Shown piece by piece: positions 34,596-42,063 of a stretch of 42,063 nucleotides of DNA. Numbering within the stretch: position 1 is the stretch's first letter; each line of letters begins with the position of its first letter. The stretch comes from NBML01 sp029939535 (GTDB taxonomy: Bacteria > Desulfobacterota > Desulfobacteria > Desulfobacterales > Desulfobacteraceae). The notes under the pieces were generated by a model, which searched no databases, was not told the origin of the DNA, and worked only from the letters and a program-made list of their open reading frames with translations. The DNA is taken from NCBI GenBank assembly GCA_029939535.1, contig JAOZST010000008.1, forward strand, positions 1 to 42,063. Direction: 5' to 3'. Both the position numbers and the translations under genes were made by a program.

Positions 34596-35576
34596 ATGGA
34601 AACCAGAGAAAAAAAAATCGTGACAATGGGTGGAGGAAGCGGGCAGTTTGTTTTGTTGTCAGGATTAAGGGAGCTTGAGGATATACAGATAACAGCAATC
34701 GTTTCAATGGTGGACTCAGGAGGCAGTACCGGTCGATTAAGAGATGAGCTTGGTATCCTGCCGCCCGGGGATGTCTTGAAATGTATTTTAGCTCTTTCCC
34801 CTTATCAGAGTGCCTGTCGGTCTATACTTCTGAAGCGCTTTGAAAAGGATCGTCGCCTGGCCGGGCATAGTGCAGGCAATATGTTATTAACAATGCTTTC
34901 AAGATATACTGGTAATTTCCCGGCAGGTGTTGCCGCCCTTGCTGAAATACTCAATGTAGATGGCACTATACTTCCGGTAACCATTAACCGGGCAACTCTG
35001 GTTGCCGAGTTGACTGACGGAAAAAGAATATTTGGAGAAGAGGCAATTGATCTGCCCAGGGGAACCCAGCGTGAACAGATCAAAGAGGTGTTTCTTGTTC
35101 CCCACCATCATGCGGAAATATCGGTATATCCACCTGTTCTGGATGCAATTCAAGATGCTGATTATATTTTTATCGGGCCTGGTGACTTGTTTACCAGCAT
35201 TCTTCCCAATCTTATTGTTCCAGGAGTTAAAGAAGCCCTTAAAACAACCAAAGCAAAAATTTATTTTATCATTAATATTATGACAAAATTTGGGGAGACC
35301 CATAATTTTTCAGGAATTGATTTTATCAATAACCTTGAAGAACGTTTGGGCCGGCAGGTTGACGGCCTTATCGGAAACAGCACAAAACCAAGACAAAGTG
35401 TATTGGATATCTATTCCAAACAAAAGTCGGATTTTGTTCACATGGATCAGGAGGATCCATTCTGGGAAAAGCGTGCATTGCATTTAAGGGATTTTCTGGA
35501 TACCAATGAAATAATTGTCAGGCATGATCCAGAAAAAATTGCCCAAATTATTCGCGAAATAATATGTCAGGAGTAA
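34596..35576 (+). CDS. yvcK: YvcK/CofD-like UDP-sugar-binding regulatory protein
   Basis: 326 residues of the YvcK (gluconeogenesis factor) family. Motifs: VTMGGGSGQFVLLSGL, VDSGGSTGRLRDELGILPPGD, the GHSAGNMLL segment, DYIFIGPGDLFTSILPNLIVPG and IMTKFGETHNFSG. Members bind UDP-N-acetylglucosamine and tune cell-wall precursor and carbon metabolism; the related CofD transfers lactyl phosphate in F420 synthesis, but the DSGGSTG..LPPGD pattern fits YvcK. ATG 34596 has AAGGAG 5 bases upstream. It stands divergent from galU, which fits a shared UDP-sugar context. Confidence 0.88.
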   Translation: METREKKIVTMGGGSGQFVLLSGLRELEDIQITAIVSMVDSGGSTGRLRDELGILPPGDVLKCILALSPYQSACRSILLKRFEKDRRLAGHSAGNMLLTMLSRYTGNFPAGVAALAEILNVDGTILPVTINRATLVAELTDGKRIFGEEAIDLPRGTQREQIKEVFLVPHHHAEISVYPPVLDAIQDADYIFIGPGDLFTSILPNLIVPGVKEALKTTKAKIYFIINIMTKFGETHNFSGIDFINNLEERLGRQVDGLIGNSTKPRQSVLDIYSKQKSDFVHMDQEDPFWEKRALHLRDFLDTNEIIVRHDPEKIAQIIREIICQE

Positions 35577-35614
35577 GAGCCTTGTGGGTTGCCTGTTGCT
35601 AAGGCTGTATCCTG

Positions 35615-35643
35615 TTGACATTATTATATTATTTCTGTATAGA
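35615..35643 (+). promoter_or_regulatory. Sigma-70 promoter of the YkgJ-type gene
   Basis: TTGACA (35615-35620), 17-base AT-rich spacer, TATAGA (35638-35643). The start of transcription would be near 35650, 40 bases before the ATG at 35690. Confidence 0.65.
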
Positions 35644-35689
35644 TCCACATCTTTAAACTACCTGTGTTAAAATTAATAGGAAAATACAA

Positions 35690-36481
35690 ATGAATAAAGA
35701 GATAAAGGAAACATCTGAAATACCGCCTGAACAATTGAGTCTGAAAAGCCGGTTTCAGTTCAAGTGCCATAAGGGTATAAAATGTTTTACAGATTGCTGC
35801 CGGGGAATCGATATCATGCTGACACCCTATGATATCCTGACCATGCGCAAAAAACTGGATATGAGTTCCCAAGAGTTTCTGGCTGTTTTTACCCGGCCCC
35901 AGATCCTTGAAAAGGCGGATATGCCAGTGGTAACCCTGAAACTCCTGGATGATGAAAGAAAATCCTGTCCTTTTGTTGAGGATAAGGATGGCTGCGTTAT
36001 CTACGAAGATCGTCCCACCACCTGCCGTTATTACCCTTTGGGGGTTGGTTCCCTGAGTTATTCCGGTGAAAAGGGTGAAAAGGATGAATTCTTTTTCACA
36101 GTCAAGGAAGCCCATTGTCTGGGATTTGAAGAAGACAAGGAATGGACTGTGGAGGAATGGCGGGAAGACCAGGGTGTTGATCTCAGGGATAAGGTCAATG
36201 ACGGATGGCTGGATCTCATGGTTCGGAAAAAATCATTGCCCCAAAGTATGAAACTTTCCGAGGAAAGCAAAAAAATGTTTTTTATGATCTGTTATGATAT
36301 TGATAAATTCAAGGATTTTGTGTTCAATAGTTCATTTTTAGATCGGTATGAGATTGCTTCAGACAAAATCGAAGAAATCAGGGCCGATGATGTGAAGTTG
36401 CTTGAGTTTGGATTTGAATGGCTTAAGGCGAGTTTGTTTCAGACAGGGCAGGAAAAGTTCAAGGTTAAGAAGGGTAGCTGA
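35690..36481 (+). CDS. YkgJ-family cysteine-cluster (putative metal/Fe-S) protein
   Basis: 263 residues. The eight-Cys pattern of the YkgJ family is present: FKCHKGIKCFTDCCRG near the N-terminus, then CPFVEDKDGCVIYEDRPTTCRYYPLG. Members are thought to bind zinc or an Fe-S cluster; no reaction is established. The C-terminal 100 residues are acidic and helical, without a domain that I recognise. ATG 35690 has AGGA 9-10 bases upstream. It has its own promoter at 35615 and ends in a perfect terminator hairpin, so it is a single-gene unit. Confidence 0.88.
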   Translation: MNKEIKETSEIPPEQLSLKSRFQFKCHKGIKCFTDCCRGIDIMLTPYDILTMRKKLDMSSQEFLAVFTRPQILEKADMPVVTLKLLDDERKSCPFVEDKDGCVIYEDRPTTCRYYPLGVGSLSYSGEKGEKDEFFFTVKEAHCLGFEEDKEWTVEEWREDQGVDLRDKVNDGWLDLMVRKKSLPQSMKLSEESKKMFFMICYDIDKFKDFVFNSSFLDRYEIASDKIEEIRADDVKLLEFGFEWLKASLFQTGQEKFKVKKGS

Positions 36482-36522
36482 ACATCAAAAGGTCATGGAA
36501 GTTTCCATGACCTTTTGATGTT
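36481..36522. terminator. Bidirectional intrinsic terminator between convergent genes
   Basis: A perfect 20-bp inverted repeat: left arm 36481-36500, two-base centre, right arm 36503-36522. The arms end in A- and T-rich stretches (AACATCAAAA / TTTTGATGTT). It lies between the stop codons of the YkgJ gene and dapA, which converge, and can serve both. Confidence 0.85.
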
Positions 36523-36532
36523 TGGGCTTGTT

Positions 36533-37567
36533 TTAATAATCGTACCAGAGGCCTTTCTGGTATTCAGGATTGTTGAGCCTGTCTTCAATGTCCACACCAA
36601 AGAAATCGGCAATGGGCTTAAAAATTTTCGGGGTGTCCGCCTGAACCTTTTTCATTGTGTTTACTACCATGCTGAGACCCTTCCAGGTCATTTTCCCCAG
36701 GGGTTTTCGACAGGGACCAGAGGGCATTCCCAAAAGCTGCATCATGGTTTTCAAGGGCAATGGGTTCCTTGCCCTGCAGTCCACAGGACCGAATTTTGTT
36801 TCTTCCCGGGTGGTCACCACCACCAGGTCCAGCAGGGGCTTTAAGGCGGTTTGGATCTCCATGGCTCCGGCTCTGTCGCCCTGGTTGATCAAAGTGACCA
36901 TTTGGGTCATGAATTTTGGTACAATATTGGTCATCACTGAAATAGAGCCACAGGCTTTGATATCAGGATTCGTCATGATATCAAAGATCAATGCATCGTC
37001 CCCTGAAAGGATATTAAAATCGTCTCCGCAGAATTTCCGGGTCAGTTTCATGTTGTCAAGATTGCCGGTGGCCTCTTTTACTGAAGTGATATTGGGGCAG
37101 TTTTGTGACAGAATTGCAAGATCCTGGGGAAGCATCTGTGCCCCTGTCCTTCCCGGAATGATATAGGGGATGATATCTATATCTGAATATTCATTTGCCA
37201 CCACCTCGTAGTATTCTTTTCGAATTTCAAAAGAGCTTGGACCATTGTAATAGGGGTCCACCATGAGAATGGCATCTACGCCTTCGTTTATGGCATGACC
37301 CGCCCCCACAACGGCTTCCTGGGTGTTGTTGCTGCCGGTTCCGGCAAGACAGAGACATCTGCCCTTTGTCTGTTTTGCGGTCAGGGCAATGACATGGTCA
37401 TGCTCTTTCCATTTGAAAGTGGGGCTTTCTCCCGTGGTTCCGGTTGCCAGAATACCGGTTATGCCATTTTTGATCTGAAAATCAATAAGCTGTTCAAGGC
37501 CATCCCGGTCCAGTTCTCCGGGCTCATTAAACGGGGTGATCAATGCTGTATAGCATCCTTGTTTCAT
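36533..37567 (-). CDS. dapA: Dihydrodipicolinate synthase family protein with C-terminal extension
   Basis: 344 residues; standard DapA is about 290, so about 45 residues are added at the C-terminus (TMKKVQADTPKIFKPIADFFGVDIEDR). All active-site elements are present: GTTGESPT, DPYYNGPS with the proton-relay Tyr, YIIPGRTG with Tyr and Arg, and SVKEATG with the Schiff-base Lys. DapA condenses pyruvate with aspartate semialdehyde in lysine and meso-diaminopimelate synthesis; other aldolases of the family share these residues, so the exact substrate is not certain. ATG 37567 has AGGAGT about 9 bases upstream. It is a single gene with a terminator just behind it. Confidence 0.85.
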   Translation of the reverse strand: MKQGCYTALITPFNEPGELDRDGLEQLIDFQIKNGITGILATGTTGESPTFKWKEHDHVIALTAKQTKGRCLCLAGTGSNNTQEAVVGAGHAINEGVDAILMVDPYYNGPSSFEIRKEYYEVVANEYSDIDIIPYIIPGRTGAQMLPQDLAILSQNCPNITSVKEATGNLDNMKLTRKFCGDDFNILSGDDALIFDIMTNPDIKACGSISVMTNIVPKFMTQMVTLINQGDRAGAMEIQTALKPLLDLVVVTTREETKFGPVDCRARNPLPLKTMMQLLGMPSGPCRKPLGKMTWKGLSMVVNTMKKVQADTPKIFKPIADFFGVDIEDRLNNPEYQKGLWYDY

Positions 37568-37647
37568 AAATAATTACTCCTGATAAAAAATAAATGGTAC
37601 CCTTTGGCGGGGTAAGGACCTGAGATTGATTATTCCAATCAAAATCC

Positions 37648-37675
37648 TTGACACCTAAGTTCAGGATACTATTAT
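37648..37675 (+). promoter_or_regulatory. Sigma-70 promoter of the TPR operon
   Basis: TTGACA (37648-37653), 16-base spacer, TATTAT (37670-37675), 50 bp ahead of the ATG at 37725. Confidence 0.55.
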
Positions 37676-37724
37676 ATAAAATTTTAATGAGAAAACAATA
37701 GCAAAAGAATGTAAGGAGTTATAT

Positions 37725-38402
37725 ATGTCAGACTTTAAAGTTCAGCCAAACCTGCCAAATAATGCGGATGAGCAAATTGCAAAATTGCGGAATCAGTTGA
37801 GCAGGAACGATGAATGCGGTACCACCCACTACAATCTCGCGGTTGCCCTCATGGGAAAACAGGAATATGTTGAAGCAGAAAATGAGCTTCATGAGGCCAT
37901 TGACTGCAGTCCCAGCCTTGCAGAGGCCTATGTCCTTTTAGGGGGTATCTGCCTGCAGAGAAAAGATCTGGAAGGGTGTTACAGGTTTAACCAGCGGGCC
38001 ACAAAAGCCCGGGCTGGATTTGCAGAAGGCTATGGCAATATGGCCTTTGTGCTGCTTCAACTGGTGGAGGGTAAAGATCCTAAAGAAGACGAGGAAAAGG
38101 TTGACAAGGCTATAAAAAACCTGAAAAAGGCCATTATTCATAACAAAAATTTTATCCAGGCCTACACCACCCTGGGAACCGCTTATTTCATGAAAGGACT
38201 GGTTCCGGAAGGGATCAAAGCCAACCTTGAAGCCGTTGCACTGGAACCTAAATTTCCAATTGCCCATAACAACCTGGCCGTGGCATACCTTGAACTTGAA
38301 GAATATGACAAGGCCATTGTACATTGCGATGAAGCAGTAAACCTTGGATTTGAAGTGCCCCAAGAGCTTCTGGAAGAACTGGCACCCCATAGAAATGCAT
38401 GA
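37725..38402 (+). CDS. Tetratricopeptide-repeat protein
   Basis: 225 residues, nearly all TPR. About five 34-residue repeats are seen, e.g. CGTTHYNLAVALMGKQEYVEAE, AEAYVLLGGICLQRKDLEG, IQAYTTLGTAYFMKGLVPEG and PIAHNNLAVAYLELEEYDKA. There is no signal peptide, so it is cytoplasmic and probably a protein-binding scaffold. ATG 37725 has TAAGGAG 6 bases upstream. Its TGA overlaps the ATG of the next gene (ATGA), so the two are translationally coupled. The pair ends 217 bp before dsrA, but a promoter lies in between. Confidence 0.9.
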   Translation: MSDFKVQPNLPNNADEQIAKLRNQLSRNDECGTTHYNLAVALMGKQEYVEAENELHEAIDCSPSLAEAYVLLGGICLQRKDLEGCYRFNQRATKARAGFAEGYGNMAFVLLQLVEGKDPKEDEEKVDKAIKNLKKAIIHNKNFIQAYTTLGTAYFMKGLVPEGIKANLEAVALEPKFPIAHNNLAVAYLELEEYDKAIVHCDEAVNLGFEVPQELLEELAPHRNA

Positions 38403-39727
38403 CCTTTTGCCCTGATTGCTCTTTTTTTATTTCGGGTGAAGAAAGACAGATTTCTCCTGACAATCCCTTGTGGCAAAGGCCGTTGTCAGGAAATTCCCTG
38501 GATTTTTTTAAAAATCATTTATCAAAAAATGTTCAAACCAATCCTGTTCAAATTAGTCCTGTTCAGACCAATCCTATTGCTCAGGCCTCTGAAATTACCA
38601 TTGGTGAGTATCTTAAAGCTGCAGAAAATTTTCTTACACGACCTGCATATGGGGGGGGCAGCAATATCCTTGCATCTGCCTTTGCTGGCATTGCTGAAGG
38701 AGAAGGAAATCCCATACACAGTGTAGAGCTTTTCCTTGAAAAGCATGGTGCCTTTTACCATCCCATTCGGGTTAAAGTCCTGTCTGAAACTGGTCAGTCT
38801 TTTTCCTTTGTTTTGAACGGGGCAGTTTCCAGGCCGGGACTTGCTTTGATCCAAAAGGAATATCAATTGCTGTCACGCCTTGAAAAACAGGTGTCAACCA
38901 CTTACACACCCGTGGTATTTGGGACGGGGAGTGTAACCCTTGAAAATCAGGCCAGGTCAGAGAGCAGCCAGGCAAGCCAAATTCAGATAAACCAAATTCA
39001 TAGAAAAAGGCAGGTCAGGTTTTTTCTTGGGGAATGGTTTGAAGGCTTTAAGGAATTTCACATAACCAGAAACCAGGGGAATCTTGAAATCGCCATTTGG
39101 GCATCCAGCGGCGATATTTCTTATCTCTCTTTGGACAAGGCTCTGGTTATTTATGAACAGATTGCCTATATTCTGACCTCCTATTATAATATTTATACAG
39201 GAGAGCAGATTTTTCCATGGCACCATGCTGCCGGGGATTTTATAGTAAATCCTCGGGAAGAAGGATTGCCTGTGAAATTAATCACTGTACGTGGATATGA
39301 AATCTTGATGGAATTTGATTCTGATGACTCCAGACCCGGGGTTGTAATTCTGCAATCTCTTCTTTTTTTCTTTTTAAGTTTAACAATAAGGATGCAGATG
39401 GACCGTCTGGACGGAATCGGGTCAATGGTTTTTTTGGGAAAAGCCGTGCTGGAAGCGACAACTAAAGGTTTTTTAAGGGCCCTGGATGTCAAGGCTGGTG
39501 AAAATACCGGGGATATTCTTGATAAAAATATCCAGCCGCCAAAGAGCCTGGAGGGCCTGGGAAAAGCCTTTACAGAATTCATGGCTGGTTTCAGCCAAAA
39601 TCAGGTTTTGACGATTTTAAAGAATTTGATTCAGTCATGGCCTTCCAGTCCCCTGGAACAGGATTTAATAGAAGTACATCTGGAGTCCCATTGCGCCTGT
39701 GTTTATTCTATATTTAAAAACAAATAA
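38399..39727 (+). CDS. Orphan protein coupled to the TPR gene, upstream of dsrAB
   Basis: 442 residues, family not recognised. The start MTFCPDCSFFISGEE has one CxxC. A 15-bp repeat encodes VQTNP/VQISP/VQTNP at residues 45-59. The core (about 80-330) includes VKVLSETGQSFSFVLNGAVSRPG, FLGEWFEGFKEFHITR, and PWHHAAGDFIVNPREEGLPVKLITVRGYE. The last piece recalls the His-x-Asp catalytic loop of phosphotransferase-like kinases, a weak resemblance. A hydrophobic stretch VILQSLLFFFLSLTIRM (about 325) is too isolated to call a membrane anchor. The protein ends CACVYSIFKNK. It overlaps the TPR gene by 4 bp; the two products probably form a complex. Confidence 0.75.
   Translation: MTFCPDCSFFISGEERQISPDNPLWQRPLSGNSLDFFKNHLSKNVQTNPVQISPVQTNPIAQASEITIGEYLKAAENFLTRPAYGGGSNILASAFAGIAEGEGNPIHSVELFLEKHGAFYHPIRVKVLSETGQSFSFVLNGAVSRPGLALIQKEYQLLSRLEKQVSTTYTPVVFGTGSVTLENQARSESSQASQIQINQIHRKRQVRFFLGEWFEGFKEFHITRNQGNLEIAIWASSGDISYLSLDKALVIYEQIAYILTSYYNIYTGEQIFPWHHAAGDFIVNPREEGLPVKLITVRGYEILMEFDSDDSRPGVVILQSLLFFFLSLTIRMQMDRLDGIGSMVFLGKAVLEATTKGFLRALDVKAGENTGDILDKNIQPPKSLEGLGKAFTEFMAGFSQNQVLTILKNLIQSWPSSPLEQDLIEVHLESHCACVYSIFKNK
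38531..38575 (+). repeat. In-frame 15-bp tandem repeat, three units
   Basis: GTTCAAACCAATCCT, GTTCAAATTAGTCCT and GTTCAGACCAATCCT at 38531, 38546 and 38561 encode VQTNP, VQISP and VQTNP. A fourth, degenerate unit follows. Confidence 0.9.
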
Positions 39728-39742
39728 ATCCTAGAATTTTTA

Positions 39743-39771
39743 TTGACATGTGGAAATAGAAGTCCTATATC
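39743..39771 (+). promoter_or_regulatory. dsrA: Sigma-70 promoter of dsrAB
   Basis: TTGACA (39743-39748), 17-base spacer, TATATC (39766-39771). Transcription from near 39778 would give a leader of about 165 bases. It starts 15 bp after the stop of the upstream orphan gene. Confidence 0.65.
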
Positions 39772-39790
39772 AGCAATGTTATTTCGTAAA

Positions 39791-39826
39791 AAAATGTTTG
39801 AAAAAGGCGGTTTTTTCAAACATTTT
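39791..39826 (+). promoter_or_regulatory. Stem-loop near the 5' end of the dsrAB leader
   Basis: A perfect 15-bp stem, AAAATGTTTGAAAAA paired with TTTTTCAAACATTTT (39791-39805 with 39812-39826), loop GGCGGT. If the promoter at 39743 is right, this hairpin starts about 13 bases from the 5' end of the mRNA. It could protect the transcript from decay, or terminate read-through from the upstream TPR pair. It is AT-rich, so its stability is moderate. Confidence 0.6.
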
Positions 39827-39944
39827 GAAATAATAAATTAATCGAAATAATATATAATTAGATTATTGAACAGATTATTGAATGGAAAAATTGGAAAATT
39901 TTTTCATTATGGAATGTAAATTAATTATTAATGGAGGTAAGTAA

Positions 39945-41270
39945 ATGGCTAAACATGAGACTCCTTTACTGGACCAGCTGGAATCCGGCCCTTGGCCTAG
40001 CTTTGTCTCTGACCTGAAACAACAGGCTGAAGTCAGAGCTAAGAATGAAGAAGGTGTTGAATTCCAGATTCCCCAGGATTGTGTAGATGACCTTCTGGGT
40101 GTTCTGGAACTGTCTTACAAACATGGTAGAACCCACTGGAAACATGGCGGCATCGTAGGTGTTTTCGGGTATGGCGGCGGCGTTATCGGCAGATATTGTG
40201 ATCAGCCGGAAATGTTCCCAGGTGTAGAGCATTTTCACACAATGCGTGTGGCCCAGCCTGCTGGTAAATACTATACTACAGACTATCTCAGGAAATTGAC
40301 CGAACTCTGGGACTTCAGAGGTTCCGGTATTACCAATATGCATGGGGCAACCGGTGATATCATTTTTCTTGGGACAACCACTCCCCAGCTTGAGGAAGTA
40401 TTCTGGACACTGACCCATGACCTGGGCCAGGATCTTGGCGGATCAGGTTCCAACCTGAGAACGCCTGCAGACTGTCTTGGCGATTCCAGGTGTGAATATT
40501 CCTGCTATGATACAAATGCTCTGGTTCATTTCATGACCAATGAATACCAGGATGAACTTCATCGTCCTGCTTTTCCATATAAATTTAAATTTAAATTTGA
40601 TGGCTGTCCCAATTGCTGTGTTGCATCAATTGCCCGTTCTGACATGTCTTTTATCGGCACATGGAAAGATAATATTCAAATTGATCAGGATGCTGTCAAT
40701 AAATATGTTGAAAATGATGCAGCATATCCTGCCAATGCCGGTGCACACAAAGGCAGGGACTGGGGTCCCTTTGACCTTGAAAAAGAAGTTCTGGACCTGT
40801 GTCCGACAAAATGTATGATGTTTAAAGATAAAAAATTGTTCATTGATGATGCAAACTGCACCCGTTGCATGCATTGTATCAATGTAATGCCAAGAGCCCT
40901 TAAAATAGGTAAAGAAACAGGCTGTTCCATTCTTGTTGGTGCAAAGGCTCCAATTCTTGATGGTGCCCAGATGGGCTCACTTCTTGTTCCATTTGTAGAA
41001 GTAAATCCTGACAATGATTACGAAGCAATTACAGAAGTCGTTGAAAATATATGGGATTGGTGGATGGAAGAAGGTAAAAACCGTGAAAGATTAGGTGAGC
41101 TGATCATGCGTCAGGGATTTCAGAAACTTCTTGAAGTGACTGGTATCAAGGCAGTGCCCCAGCACGTACAACATCCGAGAAGCAACCCCTATATCTTCTG
41201 GAAAGAGGATGAGGTTCCAGGCGGCTGGGAACGTGACGTTGAAGAATACAGAAAACACCATCTTAGATAA
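39945..41270 (+). CDS. dsrA: Dissimilatory sulfite reductase alpha subunit
   Basis: 441 residues, the usual length. It is the alpha subunit of the alpha2beta2 siroheme enzyme that reduces sulfite in sulfate respiration, in the cytoplasm. The siroheme/[4Fe-4S] motifs are DCLGDSRCEYSC (C-x5-C) and FDGCPNCC. The ferredoxin domain has LCPTKC and NCTRCMHCINVMP. RTHWKHGGIVGVFGYGGGVIGRYCD is a DsrA hallmark. ATG 39945 has GGAGG about 8 bases upstream. It is followed by dsrB after 15 bp in the same operon. Confidence 0.98.
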   Translation: MAKHETPLLDQLESGPWPSFVSDLKQQAEVRAKNEEGVEFQIPQDCVDDLLGVLELSYKHGRTHWKHGGIVGVFGYGGGVIGRYCDQPEMFPGVEHFHTMRVAQPAGKYYTTDYLRKLTELWDFRGSGITNMHGATGDIIFLGTTTPQLEEVFWTLTHDLGQDLGGSGSNLRTPADCLGDSRCEYSCYDTNALVHFMTNEYQDELHRPAFPYKFKFKFDGCPNCCVASIARSDMSFIGTWKDNIQIDQDAVNKYVENDAAYPANAGAHKGRDWGPFDLEKEVLDLCPTKCMMFKDKKLFIDDANCTRCMHCINVMPRALKIGKETGCSILVGAKAPILDGAQMGSLLVPFVEVNPDNDYEAITEVVENIWDWWMEEGKNRERLGELIMRQGFQKLLEVTGIKAVPQHVQHPRSNPYIFWKEDEVPGGWERDVEEYRKHHLR

Positions 41271-41285
41271 AAAGGGAGAATTATA

Positions 41286-42063
41286 ATGGCATTTATTTCT
41301 ACTGGCTATAATCCGAAAAAACCTATGGAAAACAGGATTTCAGATCTTGGTCCTAAAAGTTATGAAGAATTTTATCCTCCTGTGATTGCTAAAAATAAAG
41401 GCAAATGGTCTCACCATGAGATCCTTGAACCAGGTGTTCTTGTTCATGTTGCAGAATCAGGAGACGAAATATACACTGTAAGAGTAGGTGGTTGTCGTTT
41501 GATGAGTACCTCTCATATAAATGAAATTTGTGAGATCGCTGATAAATATTGTGACGGGCATCTTCGTTTTACCACCCGTAATAATATTGAGTTTTTGGTT
41601 TCTTCAAAAGATAAGGTGGAACCCCTTAAAAATGATCTGGCTTCCAGAAAATTTCCAGGTGGTTCATTTAAGTTCCCCGTTGGCGGAACCGGTGCCGGTA
41701 TAACTAATATTGTTCATACTCAGGGCTGGATTCACTGCCATACACCGGCAACAGATGCTTCGGGTACTGTAAAGGCAACCATGGATGAGTTGTTTAGTGA
41801 TTTCCAGGACATGAGACTTCCTGCACAGCTGAGAGTCTCCATGGCATGCTGCCTTAATATGTGCGGTGCTGTTCACTGTTCTGATATTGCAATCCTTGGA
41901 TATCATAGAAAACCACCAATGCTGGATCATGAATATCTTGACAAACTGTGTGAAATTCCACTTGCTGTTGCAGCATGCCCCACAGCAGCAGTTAAGCCGT
42001 CTAAAGTCAAACTTGCCGATGGTACAGAAGTTAAATCAGTTGCTGTTAAGAATGAGAGATGCA
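41286..42063 (+). CDS. dsrB: Dissimilatory sulfite reductase beta subunit, cut by the window edge
   Basis: The first 259 residues of DsrB; the full protein is about 380. The start is MAFISTGYNPKKPMENRISD, and the substrate/siroheme region contains GGCRLMSTSHINEICEIADKYC, RFTTRNNIEFLV and SMACCLNMCGAVHCSD (C-x3-C). The ferredoxin domain begins at AACPTAAVKPS at the window end. ATG 41286 has AAAGGGAGA upstream and lies 15 bp after dsrA. The beta subunit binds siroheme and works with DsrA. Confidence 0.98.
   Translation, partial: MAFISTGYNPKKPMENRISDLGPKSYEEFYPPVIAKNKGKWSHHEILEPGVLVHVAESGDEIYTVRVGGCRLMSTSHINEICEIADKYCDGHLRFTTRNNIEFLVSSKDKVEPLKNDLASRKFPGGSFKFPVGGTGAGITNIVHTQGWIHCHTPATDASGTVKATMDELFSDFQDMRLPAQLRVSMACCLNMCGAVHCSDIAILGYHRKPPMLDHEYLDKLCEIPLAVAACPTAAVKPSKVKLADGTEVKSVAVKNERC

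Overview
This window most likely comes from a mesophilic sulfate-reducing member of the Desulfobacterales (Desulfobacteraceae-like). The strongest evidence is dsrA and the start of dsrB at the right edge, both with intact siroheme/[4Fe-4S] cysteine motifs. Very large signalling proteins, many Cys-cluster proteins and moderate-to-low GC agree with this. It is draft sequence: a run of exactly 100 N sits at 15945-16044. I see no tRNA, rRNA, CRISPR array, transposase or phage module.

Layout. (1) 1-4330, minus strand: a PAS-domain protein cut by the window edge, then an operon led by a cobalamin riboswitch. The operon encodes a TrpD-like phosphoribosyltransferase, a 66-residue orphan, and a fusion of a zinc alcohol-dehydrogenase-type protein to CobT. 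(2) 4437-6282: a HEPN/MNT toxin-antitoxin pair, three small minus-strand genes and a gene-free stretch with a sigma-54-like palindrome. (3) 6283-11910: one 1875-residue regulator with kinase-like, AAA, helical, GAF, sigma-54 activator and Fis-type HTH domains. (4) 12344-15699: an HD phosphohydrolase, an ATP-grasp protein, a transporter remnant and a MaoC-like hydratase. (5) 16260-20777: two glutamate dehydrogenases of different classes in tandem. (6) 20863-29206, minus strand: an orphan, a HIT/GalT-like orphan coupled to a cupin, a chemoreceptor, a hybrid histidine kinase and a thioredoxin-HEAT protein. (7) 29431-37567: an EndoQ-like PHP nuclease fused to a UvrD helicase, a lytic transglycosylase, galU, a YvcK-type gene, a YkgJ-type protein and dapA. 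(8) 37725-42063: a TPR protein and an overlapping orphan, then dsrAB.

Two genome-scale oddities stand out. A 72-94 bp palindromic intergenic element occurs three times, and in two cases it supplies the stop codon of the adjacent gene. Independently, at least five unrelated genes carry in-frame 15- or 18-bp tandem repeats that encode polar Asp/Asn/Gln/Thr-rich linkers.

The best candidate for an undescribed system is the riboswitch operon at 427-4330. Two phosphoribosyltransferases of different families, one fused to a dehydrogenase, are placed under one B12 sensor. This suggests cobamide lower-ligand activation or exchange with an unusual base. That function is an inference; the gene order, domains and riboswitch are read from the sequence.
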